From the NCBI GenBank assembly GCA_002337145.1, contig DDFK01000001.1, positions 434,001 through 498,000 of the forward strand: a stretch of DNA of 64,000 nt, read 5' to 3'. The notes beneath the pieces were generated by a model. It was not told the DNA's origin. It made no database searches and saw only the letters and a list, made by a program, of their open reading frames with translations. The first letter of the stretch is position 1; every line of letters begins with the position of its first letter. The translations under genes and the position numbers were made by a program. Shown in pieces: positions 9,301-18,454 of this stretch. Source of the stretch: Chitinophagaceae bacterium UBA1930. Lineage in GTDB: Bacteria; Bacteroidota; Bacteroidia; Chitinophagales; Chitinophagaceae.

Positions 9301-10012
9301 GATACAGAAAGTAATCACCAACATTAACAAGGATTTTGACCGTAAGAACTTTGTGGGAGCCATCAAAAAAATTGAGCTGAAACTGGATGCCAGTGCCAAC
9401 CGTGTAGTGCATCTGCTGCAAAGCATCAAGACATTCAACGATGAACATGCATTTGATATTGGTGGATTGAACCTCTTTTCTTCTCTCGATTCTGAAGCCA
9501 AGAACAGGAAAGCAGTTGACCTGTTGAAACAGTTGAGCAAGTCCATCAACGAGTATAAAAAAGATACCATTTCCTTATCCGATTCCTTTGAACTGAAATT
9601 CAGGATCGAAGAGAACCAGAACGATACAGGCTGGGTGGAAAAGCTGGCCAATGTTGGCTCCGAGGGAACAGATGTATTGGTAAAAGCCATGATCAACATT
9701 ATGTTGCTGAACGTGTTTAAAGAAGGAGCATCCAAGCGTTTCAAAGACTTCCGTCTGCATTGCATGATGGATGAAATTGGCAAGCTACATCCCAACAACG
9801 TAAAGGGTATCCTGCAATTTGCCAACGACAGGAACATACTTTTAATCAATGGCTCACCAACAGAAACCAATGCCATGGATTATAGGCATATCTACAAGTT
9901 GGAAAAAGATGCGAAGAGTTTTACAAAAGTGAAGAGGATCATTTCTAATCATTCACAATATGCACCGTTACATGAAATGGACAACAAACGCATGTCAATG
10001 GAAATGCTATAA
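6317..10012 (+). CDS. mksB: MksB/JetC-like SMC ATPase
   Basis: The 1231-aa protein has the SMC/MukB head-coil-hinge-coil-head layout. Walker A GTQGVGKST is at residues 30-38, a signature-like GSEGTDVLVKAMI begins near 1114, and Walker B LHCMMDEIG has Asp1152-Glu1153, followed by a switch-like NILLINGSPTE. Between about 260 and 1000 it is almost continuous Lys/Glu/Gln-rich coiled coil. MksB proteins extrude DNA loops as condensins; in Wadjet systems the same core, with the JetD nuclease, restricts plasmids. Here mksE precedes it and mksF is convergent downstream. No nuclease gene is present. SbcC/RecN-type ATPases are a less likely alternative given the MksE/F neighbours. Confidence 0.88.
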   Translation: MRFLNKITFINSATIKYAEVSIDGNVHFIGTQGVGKSTLLRSILFFYNADTLKLGISKEKKSFAEYYFPYQNSYLIYEVTTEAGSYSIIAFKSQGKVCFRFTDTGYDKKYFIAADGKAFESWDATRTLLDADKVFYTKKIDRYEEYRDILYGNNDTRKEFKKYALLESKQYQNIPRTIQNVFLNSKLDAEFIKQTIIMSLNEEDIEIDLLSYTHHLKDFEAQLTDINLFKQGSVLKQADNVIKLHTAIRHLDREKIQYSLQLAHSIQQVQRTEPKLHDKKEREENNKITLQQKIEESDKRFQSKLQKLKGEVTVLEDKLKTIKEKREYYDNKKIIEIEERVAKKTDIEAEQAKLKKDKELLSFQFKETTQKYDLLLQNIESSFKEFEQNKNAQKFELKDAHFVLKNQLKDQLDKLLADIKKNNKQSIEQAQQEIEQKQQALQEARLKKEALKHSRFYEDELVEAKQQMADLQLAIQQSNNEVQMLKGKQDNLMKQWELEDKTLKQNSERETEKLNETIAKHQQQIDAIDTKINNSKDSLYGWLNEHHHGWENTIGKVFDEELLFQNDLSPQKATASESFYGLTINLHEITSKVKTVADYKAEKDRLSATIESAKKKAADLLQKQTDEQEKLKRKHQPKIKEYKESLAEQSYTAEQSVVKLDHAKLILKDIELKAAAEKQAALHNADALIDAATEKHLEAKQLLQSIDDTLQKQLKAKEKEHDKKLTIEEETLDTQLQFLDADIANNKNNYEKQKQKLLKQQQTELAGEGANTQQLAGIEEQLVLLQKELNFIEKNRDIIAEFKKDKRELLDKADAFKNEKQLLEHRCENEEQKHAQQKQKHLDEVADIQENIIHLTTDLQKAKDDIASFTNFQQTECYATIAPIHREAKEENRTDKRTKTIIDELNRSYYNGIKRLDELKEAINKFLSNFSSQNIFNFATGLIAKQQYLDFAEQLNDFITDNKIEEFEKRINERFANIIHSVGKETTNLMSKGDEIQKVITNINKDFDRKNFVGAIKKIELKLDASANRVVHLLQSIKTFNDEHAFDIGGLNLFSSLDSEAKNRKAVDLLKQLSKSINEYKKDTISLSDSFELKFRIEENQNDTGWVEKLANVGSEGTDVLVKAMINIMLLNVFKEGASKRFKDFRLHCMMDEIGKLHPNNVKGILQFANDRNILLINGSPTETNAMDYRHIYKLEKDAKSFTKVKRIISNHSQYAPLHEMDNKRMSMEML

Positions 10013-10031
10013 ACTAACTGTATGAACAAAT

Positions 10032-10067
10032 AAAACAAAACCCAATCTTTCGATTGGGTTTTGTTTT
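10032..10067. terminator. Bidirectional terminator between mksB and mksF
   Basis: A 16-bp perfect stem (10032-10047 with 10052-10067, loop TTTC) is framed by A and T runs. Its right arm overlaps the stop codon of mksF on the minus strand. It separates the convergent mksB and mksF transcripts. Confidence 0.85.
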
Positions 10068-11256
10068 ATTTGGGATAAACCATTGCGTATTCAATACTGT
10101 CAGCCTTTCCATAATCATCATCCACTTTAAACTCCAGTTCATACATAGACACCATTTGACAGAACACCGTAAGCTTTTCATCAAAGGCAACTTCACGGGG
10201 ATAATTGTACTCCATCACAAATTGGAAAAGGTTTTTACCTGAAGCTGCAAAACCGTTTCGCATGGCTTGTAAATTAATGAACACTTCTTCCTCCGTTTCT
10301 GTTTGCAAGTAAGCATCAGAAATACCTTCGGCCACAGGCAAAGCATTACGCCTGCCCAGCTTCAGTTTATGTGCCGTTTTTTCAAGGCTATTGCGTGCCT
10401 CATCGCTTTGCAGGTATTCCAAACTTAAACGTAACGGGTAAGCAGGTTTGCTTTCAAAAGCAACCGCATTGTTCTGCTGCAACAGTTCGGTCAAATTGGT
10501 TTTTGCTTTCAGTTCAAACTGGTCCTTCAAATACTTCACCTGTTTAATTTTCTCTACCAAACGGCTCTGGAATTTTACCTGGTTCAGGTATTCAATTACC
10601 TGTTTCTGCGTTTCAATAAGGTTATGCCTAACCTCCGTAAGCTTTATACGCAACTGGGCGGTAATATGCTTCAGTTCATCATCCATGGCCGTTTTAAAAA
10701 AGGTCTGCTCCTCCTCCCCTGTTATCATCCTGTCTGCCTGGTCCACCAGCAACTGTATGTCCCTACGTTTCTGGTCAAAATTCTCCAGCCTGGTGATCTT
10801 TATTTTATAATTGGGTTCGCTTTTAAAGGCGTTCTCAATATTGCGGTTCAGGTCAATCACGTTACGCAGGGTTATCCTTCCAATCTTACGCAAAGCCGAC
10901 TTGATATTTTTCAGATACCCGTATTTCCTATGCTCATTACTTTCTTGCAAATAGTAATTGATGTACTGTTTTACCTGCCCAATGTTCTCCTGTATATAAG
11001 CCGTGTTTATTTCTTCGTTCACTTCCAGCACCTGCTCAAAAAAGCCAAGATACTGTTCATCCAGTTCTATAAATGCTCCATTCTGCCTTAGCACACCTTT
11101 ATTGATCAATGTCTCAATCACATCTTCTTCGGCAAACTCCAATGCCATATCGTATTTGTAGGCAAATGATTTCCGCTTTTCAAACATTTCTGCCAGCAAA
11201 TCCTTGGTACGTGCAAGCAGGTTCAGCAGCTCCTTTATGTTATTAAAATGCAGCAT
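10066..11256 (-). CDS. mksF: MksF-like kleisin subunit (JetA-type)
   Basis: The 396-aa protein is helical throughout, with an N-terminal helical/winged-helix-like region (LHFNNIKELLNLLARTKDLL), a central set of long charged helices (about 110-260) and a small C-terminal domain ending EYAMVYPK. Size and character fit MksF/JetA, the kleisin that closes the SMC ring. It faces mksEB tail to tail, unlike the collinear F-E-B order usual for this family, so its dosage would be set by its own promoter. The only hint of identity is family character plus the adjoining mksEB; a direct profile search would settle it. Confidence 0.75.
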   Translation of the reverse strand: MLHFNNIKELLNLLARTKDLLAEMFEKRKSFAYKYDMALEFAEEDVIETLINKGVLRQNGAFIELDEQYLGFFEQVLEVNEEINTAYIQENIGQVKQYINYYLQESNEHRKYGYLKNIKSALRKIGRITLRNVIDLNRNIENAFKSEPNYKIKITRLENFDQKRRDIQLLVDQADRMITGEEEQTFFKTAMDDELKHITAQLRIKLTEVRHNLIETQKQVIEYLNQVKFQSRLVEKIKQVKYLKDQFELKAKTNLTELLQQNNAVAFESKPAYPLRLSLEYLQSDEARNSLEKTAHKLKLGRRNALPVAEGISDAYLQTETEEEVFINLQAMRNGFAASGKNLFQFVMEYNYPREVAFDEKLTVFCQMVSMYELEFKVDDDYGKADSIEYAMVYPK

Positions 11257-11415
11257 TCCTCATCAAATTTTCGAGGCGTGAAAATAGCCGTAAAAACAGT
11301 ACAGGCATCATTATTTTGTACAGTAAAATCGGACTATTTACCACATTTATTCCACACTACACGCCAGTTGCCTAAATTTGGCATCATTATTTGTTATACG
11401 ACCAAAACCAATTAC

Positions 11416-12114
11416 ATGAAAAGAATTTCACTCATAGCTTTAATAGCTATCTCTTTTACTTTTAGCGGTTGCGACACTTTAAAAAGCATTGCCAACAATG
11501 TGCTGGGCGAGGCTGATGCAGCAAGTGCCATCAAAGAAATGCTCACCATTGGCAGCAACGGCAATGCACTCATCAGCAAAGAATCTTTAATGAACGCCAT
11601 CCTGCCTTCGGAGGTAAACAGTGTACTGAACAAGTTGCAGCAGTTGGGTTTAAGTAAGGATGTAGATAAGTTTACCAATACATTGTCTAACGCAGCGGCA
11701 CAAACGGCCACCAACTCCATCCCTGTTTTTGTGGGTGGCATTAAACGCATGAGCATTATCGATGCAATAGGCATTGTAAAAAATGGCGGCACTGCAGCTA
11801 CCGATTACCTGAAAGCAAAAATTGGCGACAGCCTCAGGAACACAGTGGCACCCATTATGAAAACTGCCCTGGATCAATACCAGCTAACGCAGGAGTGGGA
11901 CAAATTGGTAGCACCCGCTAAACTTGTGCTGGGCAACAAAGTAAAACTGAACCTGAACATAGACAATCTTTTGGCTGGCGTTGTAACCAATGCCATGTTC
12001 AATAAAATTGCCGAGCAGGAAGTAGCCATACGTACCAATGCTGCTGCCAGAACAACCCCTACACTGCAACGTGTTTTTGGCAGGGACTGGAACAATAATG
12101 GTGCGGTGAAATAA
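11416..12114 (+). CDS. DUF4197-like lipoprotein
   Basis: The start at 11416 gives MKRISLIALIAISFTFSGC, a lipoprotein signal with lipobox FSGC; the frame extends upstream to 11248 but that part overlaps the mksF 5' end and has no signal character. The 232-aa product is helical with AASAIKEMLTIGSNGNALISKES, IPVFVGGIKRMSIIDAIGIVKNG and a repeated-helix C-terminal half, which resembles DUF4197 proteins. These are exported proteins of unknown function found in many Proteobacteria and Bacteroidota. It is monocistronic. Assignment to DUF4197 is from memory of the motif order. Confidence 0.75.
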   Translation: MKRISLIALIAISFTFSGCDTLKSIANNVLGEADAASAIKEMLTIGSNGNALISKESLMNAILPSEVNSVLNKLQQLGLSKDVDKFTNTLSNAAAQTATNSIPVFVGGIKRMSIIDAIGIVKNGGTAATDYLKAKIGDSLRNTVAPIMKTALDQYQLTQEWDKLVAPAKLVLGNKVKLNLNIDNLLAGVVTNAMFNKIAEQEVAIRTNAAARTTPTLQRVFGRDWNNNGAVK

Positions 12115-12130
12115 TCTTCTTTAAATATTG

Positions 12131-12176
12131 TATCAACAAGAAAATCAATCTATGCAGATTGACTTTCTTGTTGATA
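12131..12176. terminator. Long inverted repeat between convergent genes
   Basis: Arms at 12131-12150 and 12157-12176 pair over 20 bases with one mismatch and a 6-base loop. There is no clear T tract on the plus side, so it is a candidate terminator for the DUF4197-like gene but could also be a protein-binding or RNA-processing site. A repeat core at 12255-12269 follows it. Confidence 0.6.
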
Positions 12177-12254
12177 CATGTTAATTGGTTAATTAGTATA
12201 GCGTAGAATGACAAAAGTTTATGTTACCAGCTATAACACATACTTCAACTGTAG

Positions 12255-12269
12255 TGGCGTCGCACCCAT
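12255..12269 (+). repeat. Short interspersed repeat, copy 3 (core only)
   Basis: TGGCGTCGCACCCAT is identical to bases 1318-1332 of copy 1. The flanks differ, so this is a truncated or diverged copy. Confidence 0.45.
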
Positions 12270-12315
12270 CGGCAATGGCACATACTTCAATAACCCATAC
12301 AATAGCTACAGTTAT

Positions 12316-15300
12316 TTATTGTTCCTTTATTTCCACTTCCCTCATTTCGTTCCTGCCAAAAAACGTAGGGAAATACATCAACTCTGCTTTGGCAGGGTTC
12401 AAGGTAAACTTACCGTTGTATCTTGGTTCCAGTTCAATTTCAAAACTGTGTATGCCTTTGCTTAACTGGTCTGCAAACAGCAGTACTTTGTTCTTTAAAA
12501 ATTCCTTGTGCATGCCCCAATTATCCTGCTTCTTCGCTGCATAGGTACAGCCAGCGGGTATGGGTATTTCCAGCATTACATAGTCGGCTTCTTTTTTCAC
12601 ATCAACCGTTACTATCATCTTCATCCTTTCGCCAGATTTAATATACTGTAGCAGGTTGCCCGTTTTTTCAAAGTATGTCTTTATTTCAAAGTTGTTTGTC
12701 ACAGCCGCTGGTCGGGCATTCCATATTTTTTGGTACATGGTCAGGTAAGTAATACCGCCGCCTGTTTTCTGTACATGCAACAATTGGTTGTTGCTGCCTA
12801 TCGTTTTCTTGAACGGAAAGGTGGAAACAGCAAAAGCAGTATCACCGCTAATGCTTAATTGTGCAGGTTGTTGAAATGCCTTATTCCTTTGCAATACATC
12901 AGGCAAAATGGTTGCAAGTATATTGGCACTCTCTACCGTGTTTCTCCAGTAACCATGGCTTCTTTGTTCCAAAAAGTACTGGATGATATTATTGGTAAGG
13001 TGCTTCTGTGTCTCATTGTTACGCAATACATCGTAAGCCACAACGGTTGTTGCATTTGCATTGCTGTACCAGCGGTAGTTCTCTTCGCCCCAATGCAGTC
13101 CACCAAGCATGCCAGGCACGGCCCTCTTCAATAAAGAATCCAGTTCGCTGGCATAATCAATTTTCAGGTGTTGTTTTATTTGTACATATTGCCATTGCTC
13201 ATGCAACGATAAGGAGTCAAATACAATTGCCGTCAGGTAATCGGTATAATTGATTGCGTGATTAGCGGCACTCAAGGTACTTAAAGTGGCCAGCAAAGGC
13301 CCTTTTCTTAAATAGGGCAATTGGTTTTGCAGGTACAGCAAACCGTTGCGTACATTGGTTTCTACCAACGCATTGCCACGCAAAGGCAACAGGGCATTCA
13401 GAATATAATTGGTAATGTACAAGTCTGCACGGCCTGTTTCCCACCAGCTCCAGCTTCCATCAAAATGCTGTGCGTTTTGCAATTTGCCCAATAGCTGGTT
13501 CATTTCCTTTTCATTGGTAAAAGGCTCATTCAATGTTTCACGTATCTTCTTTTCCAATACCAGTCCGCGTAGTTTGGATGCAGTCTGCTCCATGCAGTAG
13601 TAAGGGTATTTTTTAAGATGGTCAATTTCGTCAAGCAGCACATTCAATGTATTGTTCTGTGCCACTATTTCAATGGCAATAGCCTGCTTATCGGCCTTGA
13701 AAGAAATGGTGGTATCATGGTCAAGCATCCAGAACTGGCCGGTTGCCTCTTCGGTTCCTTTTTTAAACAGGGGTACTTTTCTTTCTTCGCCATCATTAAA
13801 GCCTGTGGTTGTCTGCAACTGGAACCTTGCTTTCAATGTATCCCTGCCCGCATCGGCAATTACCGTTAATGGTGCAATGGCCGATGCAGAGCCGGCTATC
13901 GGAATATCATGCTCTTCCATCAATTTATCCTGTAGTGTAAAGCTTGTTTTTATCGTATAACTATCGTTTGTATAGTTCACAGCCTTACCAATAAACTGCA
14001 CATGATCGCCTTCAATTAAAAACTGCGGTGTACTTAGCTGGGCCATTACTGGTTTAAATGCTTTGGTAAATGTTATGGCTTTGCCCATCCTTCTTTTTTT
14101 GTCCATACCCAGTACATAAGTTTGCCAACTCGTAATGTTGTCGGGATAGGTAACAGTAAAACTTGCCCTGCCGTTCTTATCCGTAAAAAATTCGGGTTGC
14201 CAAAATGCATAGTCCCTAAACTGTGTACGCAATGTTTTTGTTTTGGTAGTAATCACCACCACACCATCTGCCGCACGTGAGCCGTAAATAGCCGTAGCAG
14301 ATGCATCTTTCAATATTTCTATACTGCCCATCATTTCGGGTGTAATGTTTTTGGGCATCTCATCGTACACAATACCATCAATTATATATAAGGGCTTGTT
14401 ACCAACGGCAGCGGATACACCCCTAAGCACTATTTTTACATCGGCACCTGGCTGGCCGTTTGCATTCACTATGGATAGTCCAGCAACCTTTCCCGCAAGG
14501 GTACTATCCAGCAGGGTTACTGTTGTAAGTTCCTTTGCCGAAACAATGCTAACAGATGCCGTCATTTCCTTACGTTTGGAAACACCATAACCTGTTACCA
14601 CTACTTCATCAAGGCTTTGATTGGCGGGGCTTAACAGCACGGTGTACAGCCTGTCCTGTTCTTCAGTGGCTTCTACTTTCAGTTCCTTAGCTGTATAGCC
14701 AAGCGATGCTATCAACAATGTATAGGTACCGGGTTTTACACTCAATACAAATTGCCCGTGCACATTACTGGTAACACCCGTTCTGCTGCCCTTGATTACT
14801 ATACTTGCATTGGGTATTGGGTTTGCACCTTTATCGTCTTTTACAACGCCCCGTATAACGCCATTGCCATTTGCAACAACAGGCAATGGCTTTTCATTTG
14901 TTACTACAGGTTGTTGCTCCTTTGGTTGTACAGTAACCGTTTTTTTTGCATTGATTGCTGCAAGCAAAGAATCCACACTGCTGTTGTTGAAGCTGTATAT
15001 GCAATGGTTTGTTTTTATGTACAGCGTTGTATCTTTTCTTATTGCTACAGTCAATGCAGCGGTTTGCCATCTATAGTTTACCAATAATAACCGATAAGTA
15101 CCCGGTTGTATATTCATGATTTTTCTTGTTCCGGGCTGCAGTACCAAAGCTTTGGTATTGGTATCTATGGGCAGCAATACCACATAATGCAGGGCGGTAT
15201 CCGATGGAACCATGAACTCTAATTTTCCCTTGCCTGCCATTTGTGACATGTACTCATTATAATCCCTAAACGCAGTGTATTCCAAATAGGGTTGATATAC

Positions 15301-18168
15301 AGGCTGGGGGTATTCAATGACTGGCGGAGCTTTTAAAGTATCGCCCAAAGTTGTCCAACTGTACTCTTTTTTAACGGGCAGGTTGTATTGGGCATTGTTG
15401 CTTAATGGTTTAAAAATGGCATTCTTTTCCAACCGGAGTATCTTGTTGGAAAGGTTGTAGATATAACCCGGTTCAAACCTGAAATGACTATCAAAGTTGC
15501 GTGGCGAAAAAAAGTGCAGACTATCATAACTTTTAAATGGACCCACTAAATGTGGTGCATACGCATACGTTGAATTGCCAACAGTAGCAACACGCCAGTC
15601 TTGCCAAACATATAGGTTTCCAAAACGGTTATCCAATTGCCAGATGCTGTTTTCAATTATCGATTGCTCTGCAGCTTCATAAAAGGTAGGCCTATTGAAT
15701 ATCTTGGTAGCAGCTGGCAGGTTGTCTAAGTCCAGCACAATATCGTGTTTGTAATTCGGTTGAACATACACGCTGTCCAGTTCAATGTATCTATCCAATA
15801 GTCTTATACCCAGTTGTGTGTAATAGTTGTTGGCTTGATAACTATCGGCCATCTTTGCAGTAGTGCCTTCATAATATACCAACTGCTTGTTGAGGTACAA
15901 GAGGTAAATGGGTTGAGGCTTTCCTTTCTGTACTACATGTACACTTAGCTGTGGCATGAATGTGGTATTGTAAGTGGCAATGTCCAATAATTGCTTTTCA
16001 GGAAAAAGCATCTGGTAATAAAGCAAACTGTCCATGCCAAACTGTTGCCTCCATTGCTGATGGTTGCCCAATAGGTACTTGCTTTTAAAATACAGGTTTG
16101 CATCTTCCATTTTATAGAAGCCCCTACGCCAAAGCTGGTGCTGTTTGTACTTAACCAGGTAAGGTGGCTCGGGCACATGAATATCGTTTTTAAACTGGCT
16201 ATTGTAGCTGGCAGCTACCATGTTTACATTGGCTACTGGTCTGCCTTTGTAGTCTTTCACATCAATGGTAATGGAATCTTTTTGGCCAGGAAAAACCTGG
16301 CTATTTGCTTGTATATGTATGTTCAGGATTTTGTACAGCAAACCAATTGATTCACTTTTTTCGTAAGGCTTACCTTTCCATACATAGCTATATTTTAAAG
16401 TATAGAGTTTGTTGCGGTTTTTTATTTTGTTGAGCCAGGTTATGGTAGCATTGTTGCTTTTGCCCGTTGCGATGATCTTGCTGCCATCGAGTACCAAGTA
16501 ACTAACGGGAACTTTATATGGGTTGTTTAATATGAATCCTGCGGTATCGTGCACGCTTATCCTGGAAAAAGCGACCTCGTACCGATCCGCTATATCAATA
16601 AATGTAGAAACAGCGGGCTTCCCTTTTTCCTGTATATAAAAATAGTAGTCTTCAGCAAGGGCATCCACTTTTATCTTGAAGGGAAAATGCACTTTCATGT
16701 GCTGCTTCACATTGTTTTCACCATCAATATCCAGTTCCCCATCTGCTTCTGTTTCGGTGCCATTTTTATAGTAGGTTGCATATACGGTATCCGCAACTAT
16801 TCTTGCCCGGAGTTGACTGTTGTATAAAGCCCAGTTTACATCAATTTCTTCGTACTGGATTTCGTTATTGCTATTTCTAAACTGCAACAATGCATGCACA
16901 TGCTGATTGGCCGATGGGAACAATGAACCAGGAACCACAAATTTTGTATCGCCCTGTGTAAGCATTGTCTTTTCTTCCGTGTACAATGTATCGGCAATAT
17001 ATATACTGTCCTGCTCATAACGGTCCACACCATTGTTCAACAAAATCAGTTTGGCTTTCGCATCCAGCAATGGCAGGTTGTTGGCATCTTTTGCACTTGC
17101 ATAAAATACCATGCTATCACCTTTATAATATTCATCTTTCTCCGAACGGAAGCTGTAATGGGCCACTTCATCCAACAGATAATCTTCCACCAGAAAGCTG
17201 CTTGTCAATACCCGTTTGTTTGATTGTGTTGTTTTAAATTCAATGGTATAGCTGATATCATTTACCAAAGTGTCGCTTAACGGAAACGCATATATAAACG
17301 AACCCGGTGTATGTGGTTGCAATGTGGTCAATAACTGTTGTTTGTACTGGCCTCTTGCATAGTACATCAGGTACACATTTACATTTTCTTTGTACTGCTT
17401 CCATTTTTTGTCTACGATATAAGCTTTCAGTTTTACAGTATCGGTAAGTTTATATTTGGGTTGATTAAACACTACATAACCATTGGCACCTATATTGTTA
17501 CTCTTGTACCTATAGTTCTTTTTGCCATGCAACAGGCTGCTTATCTTTCTTGGTATCCAGGTAATAACTTTGCCCAGTTTTTTACGTTTAAACCATTGCC
17601 ATTTCTGCTTGGCCACACTATACCGTGGTTTTTGGTAATCGAAGCTCAGGAAGCTGGTATCGCCTGCCGCATATACTTTTATCAAAGGTTCATCTGGTAG
17701 CTTCTTTTGTTGAAGATGGTAGTTCATTGCATCCCTATCATATTTTGCCAGCTTACCGTTTACCCAAACTTTTGCATCATCAATAAAAGCCCCTTGCTTG
17801 TTCCTTACTTCCACTATATGTACCTGCTCGTTCAGTAAAGGATAAATGACCAAATCTGTAATACCCAACAATTCCGCTTCAATTTTATTGTCTGTTATAC
17901 TTAACAAAACAAAATGCCCCTTGGGCAATGTTTCCGTAACCAACGAATCGGTCCTGAACACAAAAGCGGGTTTCTGTAGCAGGAATATATCTACCGGGAT
18001 GCTGTCCTGTTGAATGTATTTCTCTGCACTGTCGGCAGGAATGCGGTATGCAAATGTTTCATAGCTTTTTTTGCGGAGTTTGGCCCAATCCCTTTGTGCC
18101 ATTGAAAAAAAGGGGCATGCACATAATAAAACCAGTAATATCCGGTTCATAAGCAGTTGTTTGTACAT
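12316..18168 (-). CDS. Alpha-2-macroglobulin family protein with inserted CarboxypepD-reg and TonB plug domains
   Basis: This giant exported protein (about 1950 aa) starts with a signal peptide; 18168 (MYKQLLMNRILLV) or 18150 (MNRILLVLL) are better starts than 18192. The N-terminal 1000 residues hold macroglobulin-type beta modules (VFPGQKDSITIDVKDYKGRPV). Residues about 1105-1180 are a CarboxypepD-regulatory-like module (VIRGVVKDDKG), and about 1190-1315 a SusC-type TonB plug (PLYIIDGIVYDE, EILKDASATAIYGSRAADG) with no beta barrel. The A2M core follows (PEFFTDKNGRASFTVTYPDN), with the thioester motif Cys1525-Met-Glu-Gln1528 and an alpha-alpha toroid. Bacterial A2Ms trap proteases at the cell surface. 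The plug insertion is odd. It is monocistronic. Confidence 0.88.
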   Translation of the reverse strand: MYKQLLMNRILLVLLCACPFFSMAQRDWAKLRKKSYETFAYRIPADSAEKYIQQDSIPVDIFLLQKPAFVFRTDSLVTETLPKGHFVLLSITDNKIEAELLGITDLVIYPLLNEQVHIVEVRNKQGAFIDDAKVWVNGKLAKYDRDAMNYHLQQKKLPDEPLIKVYAAGDTSFLSFDYQKPRYSVAKQKWQWFKRKKLGKVITWIPRKISSLLHGKKNYRYKSNNIGANGYVVFNQPKYKLTDTVKLKAYIVDKKWKQYKENVNVYLMYYARGQYKQQLLTTLQPHTPGSFIYAFPLSDTLVNDISYTIEFKTTQSNKRVLTSSFLVEDYLLDEVAHYSFRSEKDEYYKGDSMVFYASAKDANNLPLLDAKAKLILLNNGVDRYEQDSIYIADTLYTEEKTMLTQGDTKFVVPGSLFPSANQHVHALLQFRNSNNEIQYEEIDVNWALYNSQLRARIVADTVYATYYKNGTETEADGELDIDGENNVKQHMKVHFPFKIKVDALAEDYYFYIQEKGKPAVSTFIDIADRYEVAFSRISVHDTAGFILNNPYKVPVSYLVLDGSKIIATGKSNNATITWLNKIKNRNKLYTLKYSYVWKGKPYEKSESIGLLYKILNIHIQANSQVFPGQKDSITIDVKDYKGRPVANVNMVAASYNSQFKNDIHVPEPPYLVKYKQHQLWRRGFYKMEDANLYFKSKYLLGNHQQWRQQFGMDSLLYYQMLFPEKQLLDIATYNTTFMPQLSVHVVQKGKPQPIYLLYLNKQLVYYEGTTAKMADSYQANNYYTQLGIRLLDRYIELDSVYVQPNYKHDIVLDLDNLPAATKIFNRPTFYEAAEQSIIENSIWQLDNRFGNLYVWQDWRVATVGNSTYAYAPHLVGPFKSYDSLHFFSPRNFDSHFRFEPGYIYNLSNKILRLEKNAIFKPLSNNAQYNLPVKKEYSWTTLGDTLKAPPVIEYPQPVYQPYLEYTAFRDYNEYMSQMAGKGKLEFMVPSDTALHYVVLLPIDTNTKALVLQPGTRKIMNIQPGTYRLLLVNYRWQTAALTVAIRKDTTLYIKTNHCIYSFNNSSVDSLLAAINAKKTVTVQPKEQQPVVTNEKPLPVVANGNGVIRGVVKDDKGANPIPNASIVIKGSRTGVTSNVHGQFVLSVKPGTYTLLIASLGYTAKELKVEATEEQDRLYTVLLSPANQSLDEVVVTGYGVSKRKEMTASVSIVSAKELTTVTLLDSTLAGKVAGLSIVNANGQPGADVKIVLRGVSAAVGNKPLYIIDGIVYDEMPKNITPEMMGSIEILKDASATAIYGSRAADGVVVITTKTKTLRTQFRDYAFWQPEFFTDKNGRASFTVTYPDNITSWQTYVLGMDKKRRMGKAITFTKAFKPVMAQLSTPQFLIEGDHVQFIGKAVNYTNDSYTIKTSFTLQDKLMEEHDIPIAGSASAIAPLTVIADAGRDTLKARFQLQTTTGFNDGEERKVPLFKKGTEEATGQFWMLDHDTTISFKADKQAIAIEIVAQNNTLNVLLDEIDHLKKYPYYCMEQTASKLRGLVLEKKIRETLNEPFTNEKEMNQLLGKLQNAQHFDGSWSWWETGRADLYITNYILNALLPLRGNALVETNVRNGLLYLQNQLPYLRKGPLLATLSTLSAANHAINYTDYLTAIVFDSLSLHEQWQYVQIKQHLKIDYASELDSLLKRAVPGMLGGLHWGEENYRWYSNANATTVVAYDVLRNNETQKHLTNNIIQYFLEQRSHGYWRNTVESANILATILPDVLQRNKAFQQPAQLSISGDTAFAVSTFPFKKTIGSNNQLLHVQKTGGGITYLTMYQKIWNARPAAVTNNFEIKTYFEKTGNLLQYIKSGERMKMIVTVDVKKEADYVMLEIPIPAGCTYAAKKQDNWGMHKEFLKNKVLLFADQLSKGIHSFEIELEPRYNGKFTLNPAKAELMYFPTFFGRNEMREVEIKEQ

Positions 18169-18454
18169 GGCACGATGCAGGCTAGCAGGCAATTACATAA
18201 AACAGGCAAAAAAAATTTCAACACTTGCCTACGCCCATTCAACCAGGCAAATCAGCCGCTGCCCGATTTTAAGTAAGTACTAAGTTTTATATTTGAAAGG
18301 GCAACTGACATTTGTTGAACAATTAAGCAGCATACGTAAAACATTGTTAAATGATTATGTATGGCGACCTGACGATTAAACAGGTTTGTTTATTTGTACA
18401 TCAAAAGGCATAGAATTTGAAAAACCTTTTCCTAATTAAAAAAATTAAACTACA

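Noticed and set aside
5767..11256. Complete Wadjet/JetABCD plasmid-defence system
   Set aside because: A JetD/MksG-type nuclease is missing and the gene order is not the usual A-B-C-D, so only an MksBEF-type condensin is claimed.
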